A stretch of DNA of 64,000 nt from Taudactylus pleione (lineage: Eukaryota; Chordata; Amphibia; Anura; Myobatrachidae): positions 1 to 64,000 of the forward strand of contig JAUIMM010000602.1 in assembly GCA_031769625.1 (NCBI GenBank), given 5' to 3'. Below the pieces are notes generated by a model that ran no database searches, was not told where the DNA came from, and saw only the letters and a program-made list of their open reading frames with translations. Shown here in pieces: positions 62,401 to 64,000 of this stretch (the first letter of the stretch is position 1; the number at the start of each line of letters is the position of its first letter). Position numbers and translations under genes: made by a program.

Positions 62401-64000
62401 TGTGTCTGTATTGTACATGTGTCATATTTATAGATTACACTGGAACATAAAGCTCCTCCATATGTATCCCAGGTGTCTCTTTATTGTACATGTGTCATAT
62501 TTATAGATTACACTGGAACATAAAGCTCCTCCATATCTATCCCAGGTGTCTCTCTATTCTACTTGTGTCATATTTATAGATTACACTGGAACATAAAGCT
62601 CCACCATATCTATCCCAGGTGTCTCTTTATTGTATATGTGACATGTATAGATTACATTGGAACATAAGATACTCCATATCTATCCCAGGTGTCTCTTTAT
62701 TGTACATGTGTCATATTTATAGATTACACTGGAACATAAAGCTCCTCCATATCTGTCCCAGGTGTCTCTTTATTGTACATATGACATATTTATAGATTAC
62801 ACTGGAACATAAAGCTCCTCCATATCTATACCAGGTGTCTGTATTGTACATGTGTCATTTTTATAGATTACACTGGAACATAAAGCTCCTCCATATCTAT
62901 CCCATGTGTCTCTTTATTGTACATGTGTCATATTTATAGATTACACTGGAACATAAAGCTCCTCTATATCTATCCCAGGTCTCTCTTTATTGTACATATG
63001 TGATATTTATAGATTACACTGGAACATAAAGCTCCTCCATACCTATCCCAGGTGTCTCTTTATTGTACATGTGTCATATTTATAGATTACACTGGAACAT
63101 GAAGCTCCTCCATATCTATCCCAGGTGTCTCTGTATTGTACATGTGACATATTTATAGATTACACTGGAACATAATGCTCCTCCATATCCCAGGTGTCTC
63201 TTTATTGTACATGTTTAATATTTATAGATTACACTGGAACATAAAGCTCCTCCATATCTATCCCAGGTGTCTCTTTATTGTACATGTGTCATATTTATAG
63301 ATTACACTGGAACATAAAGCTCCTCCATATCTATCCCTGGTGTCTCTTTATTGTACATGTGTCATATTTATAGATTACACTGGAACAAAAAGCTCCTCCA
63401 TATCTATCCCAGGTGTCTCTTTATTGTACATGTGTCATATTTATAGATTACACTGGAACATAAAGCTCCTCCATATCTATCCCAGGTGTCTCTGTATTGT
63501 ACATGTGTCATGTTTATAGATTACACTGGAACATAAAGCTCCTCTATATCTATCCCAGGTGTCTCTTTATTGTATATGTGTCATATTTATAGATTACACT
63601 GGAACATAAAGCTCCTCCATATCCATCCCAGGTGTCTCTTTATTGTACATGTGTCATATTTATAAATTACACTGGAACATAAAGCTCCTCTATATCTATC
63701 CCAGGTGTCTCTGTATTGTACATGTGACATATTTATAGATTACACTGGAACATAAAGCTCCTCCATATCCCAGGTGTCTCTTTATTGTACATGTGTCATA
63801 TTTATAGATTACACTGGAACATAAAGCTCCTCCATATCTATCCCAGGTGTCTCTGTATTGTACATGTGACATATTTATAGATTACACTGGAACATAAAGC
63901 TCCTCCATATCTATCCCAGGCTTCTCTTTATTGTACATGTGTCATATTTATAGATTACACTGGAACATAAAGCTCCTCCATATCTATCCCAGGTGTCTCT
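59430..64000. repeat. 2.6-kb tandem duplication within the satellite
   Basis: The marker series at 59430 recurs at 62048 (shift about 2618 bp). A smaller 365-bp (five-unit) duplication lies inside, at 60489 and 60854. Confidence 0.7.

Larger units (their letters stand above)
23501..64000. repeat. 73-bp satellite array, over 40 kb, continues past the window end
   Basis: Unit: TCATATTTATAGATTACACT, GGAACATAAAGCTCCTCCAT, ATCTATCCCAGGTGTCTCTT, TATTGTACATGTG (73 bp). By length there are about 550 copies, all in the same orientation. Common variants: TCTTTATT or TCTGTATT; CATATCTATCCC shortened to CATATCCC; GTGTCTATTG or GTGTCTGTATTG deletions; GACATGTATAG. Divergence between most units is a few percent. 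73 is not a multiple of 3, and only frames of about 60-80 codons arise, so it is non-coding. The left edge is abrupt; the right edge lies outside the window. Confidence 0.97.

Noticed and set aside
23501..64000. Many 60-80-codon frames (MYMCHIYRLHWNIKLL...) in the satellite
   Set aside because: They arise from the 73-bp unit read across three frames, recur wherever the same variants occur, and show no start context or selection on protein.
23501..64000. CRISPR-like array of repeats and spacers
   Set aside because: Units are directly contiguous with no variable spacers, and the context is a vertebrate nuclear genome.

Overview
This window looks like nuclear DNA of a frog (anuran amphibian). 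The main evidence is a C2H2 zinc-finger gene of the frog type on the + strand: a [15 protein letters not shown]...LLTGE leader exon, a KRAB-A-like exon, a short linker exon, an acidic linker exon and a last exon with [16 protein letters not shown] fingers. The surrounding repeats also fit: Tc1/mariner, DIRS, Penelope-like and hAT elements, many hairpin MITEs, and a very long satellite.

Layout. 1-3.0 kb is repeat-rich 5' flank with several palindromic or MITE-like elements. 3.0-5.4 kb holds the first recognisable zinc-finger exons (3038-3187, 3903-4026, 4143-4234, about 4419-5427). Two coding-region oddities lie here: an 11-copy 66-bp minisatellite that repeats the exon/intron junction, and about 20 copies of a 16-residue acidic module. 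5.4-18.9 kb is one intron packed with mobile DNA: a hammerhead-like site, a dead Tc1 element, a DIRS retroelement split by a second Tc1 element, about 1.2 kb tiled with consecutive hairpins, a reversed Penelope-like element, and a 316-bp palindrome. 18.94-20.10 kb is the zinc-finger exon with ten intact fingers. Its stop codon is the first three bases of a hAT MITE. A second, 1.6-kb hAT element splits the next finger, so finger remnants continue to about 22.16 kb. From about 23.5 kb to the end (more than 40 kb) the sequence is a single 73-bp satellite, roughly 550 copies, with nested higher-order duplications.

Reading of the gene. The phases of the five exons agree, but the copy looks decayed. 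The linker exon opens with an in-frame TGA, the acidic exon has no AG where its acceptor should be, the KRAB-A box has lost conserved residues, and the finger array is cut by transposons. Joining the KRAB exon directly to the finger exon would keep the frame, so a shortened product remains possible. No first exon or promoter was identified. Family assignments come from recognising motifs by eye; no database search was run.
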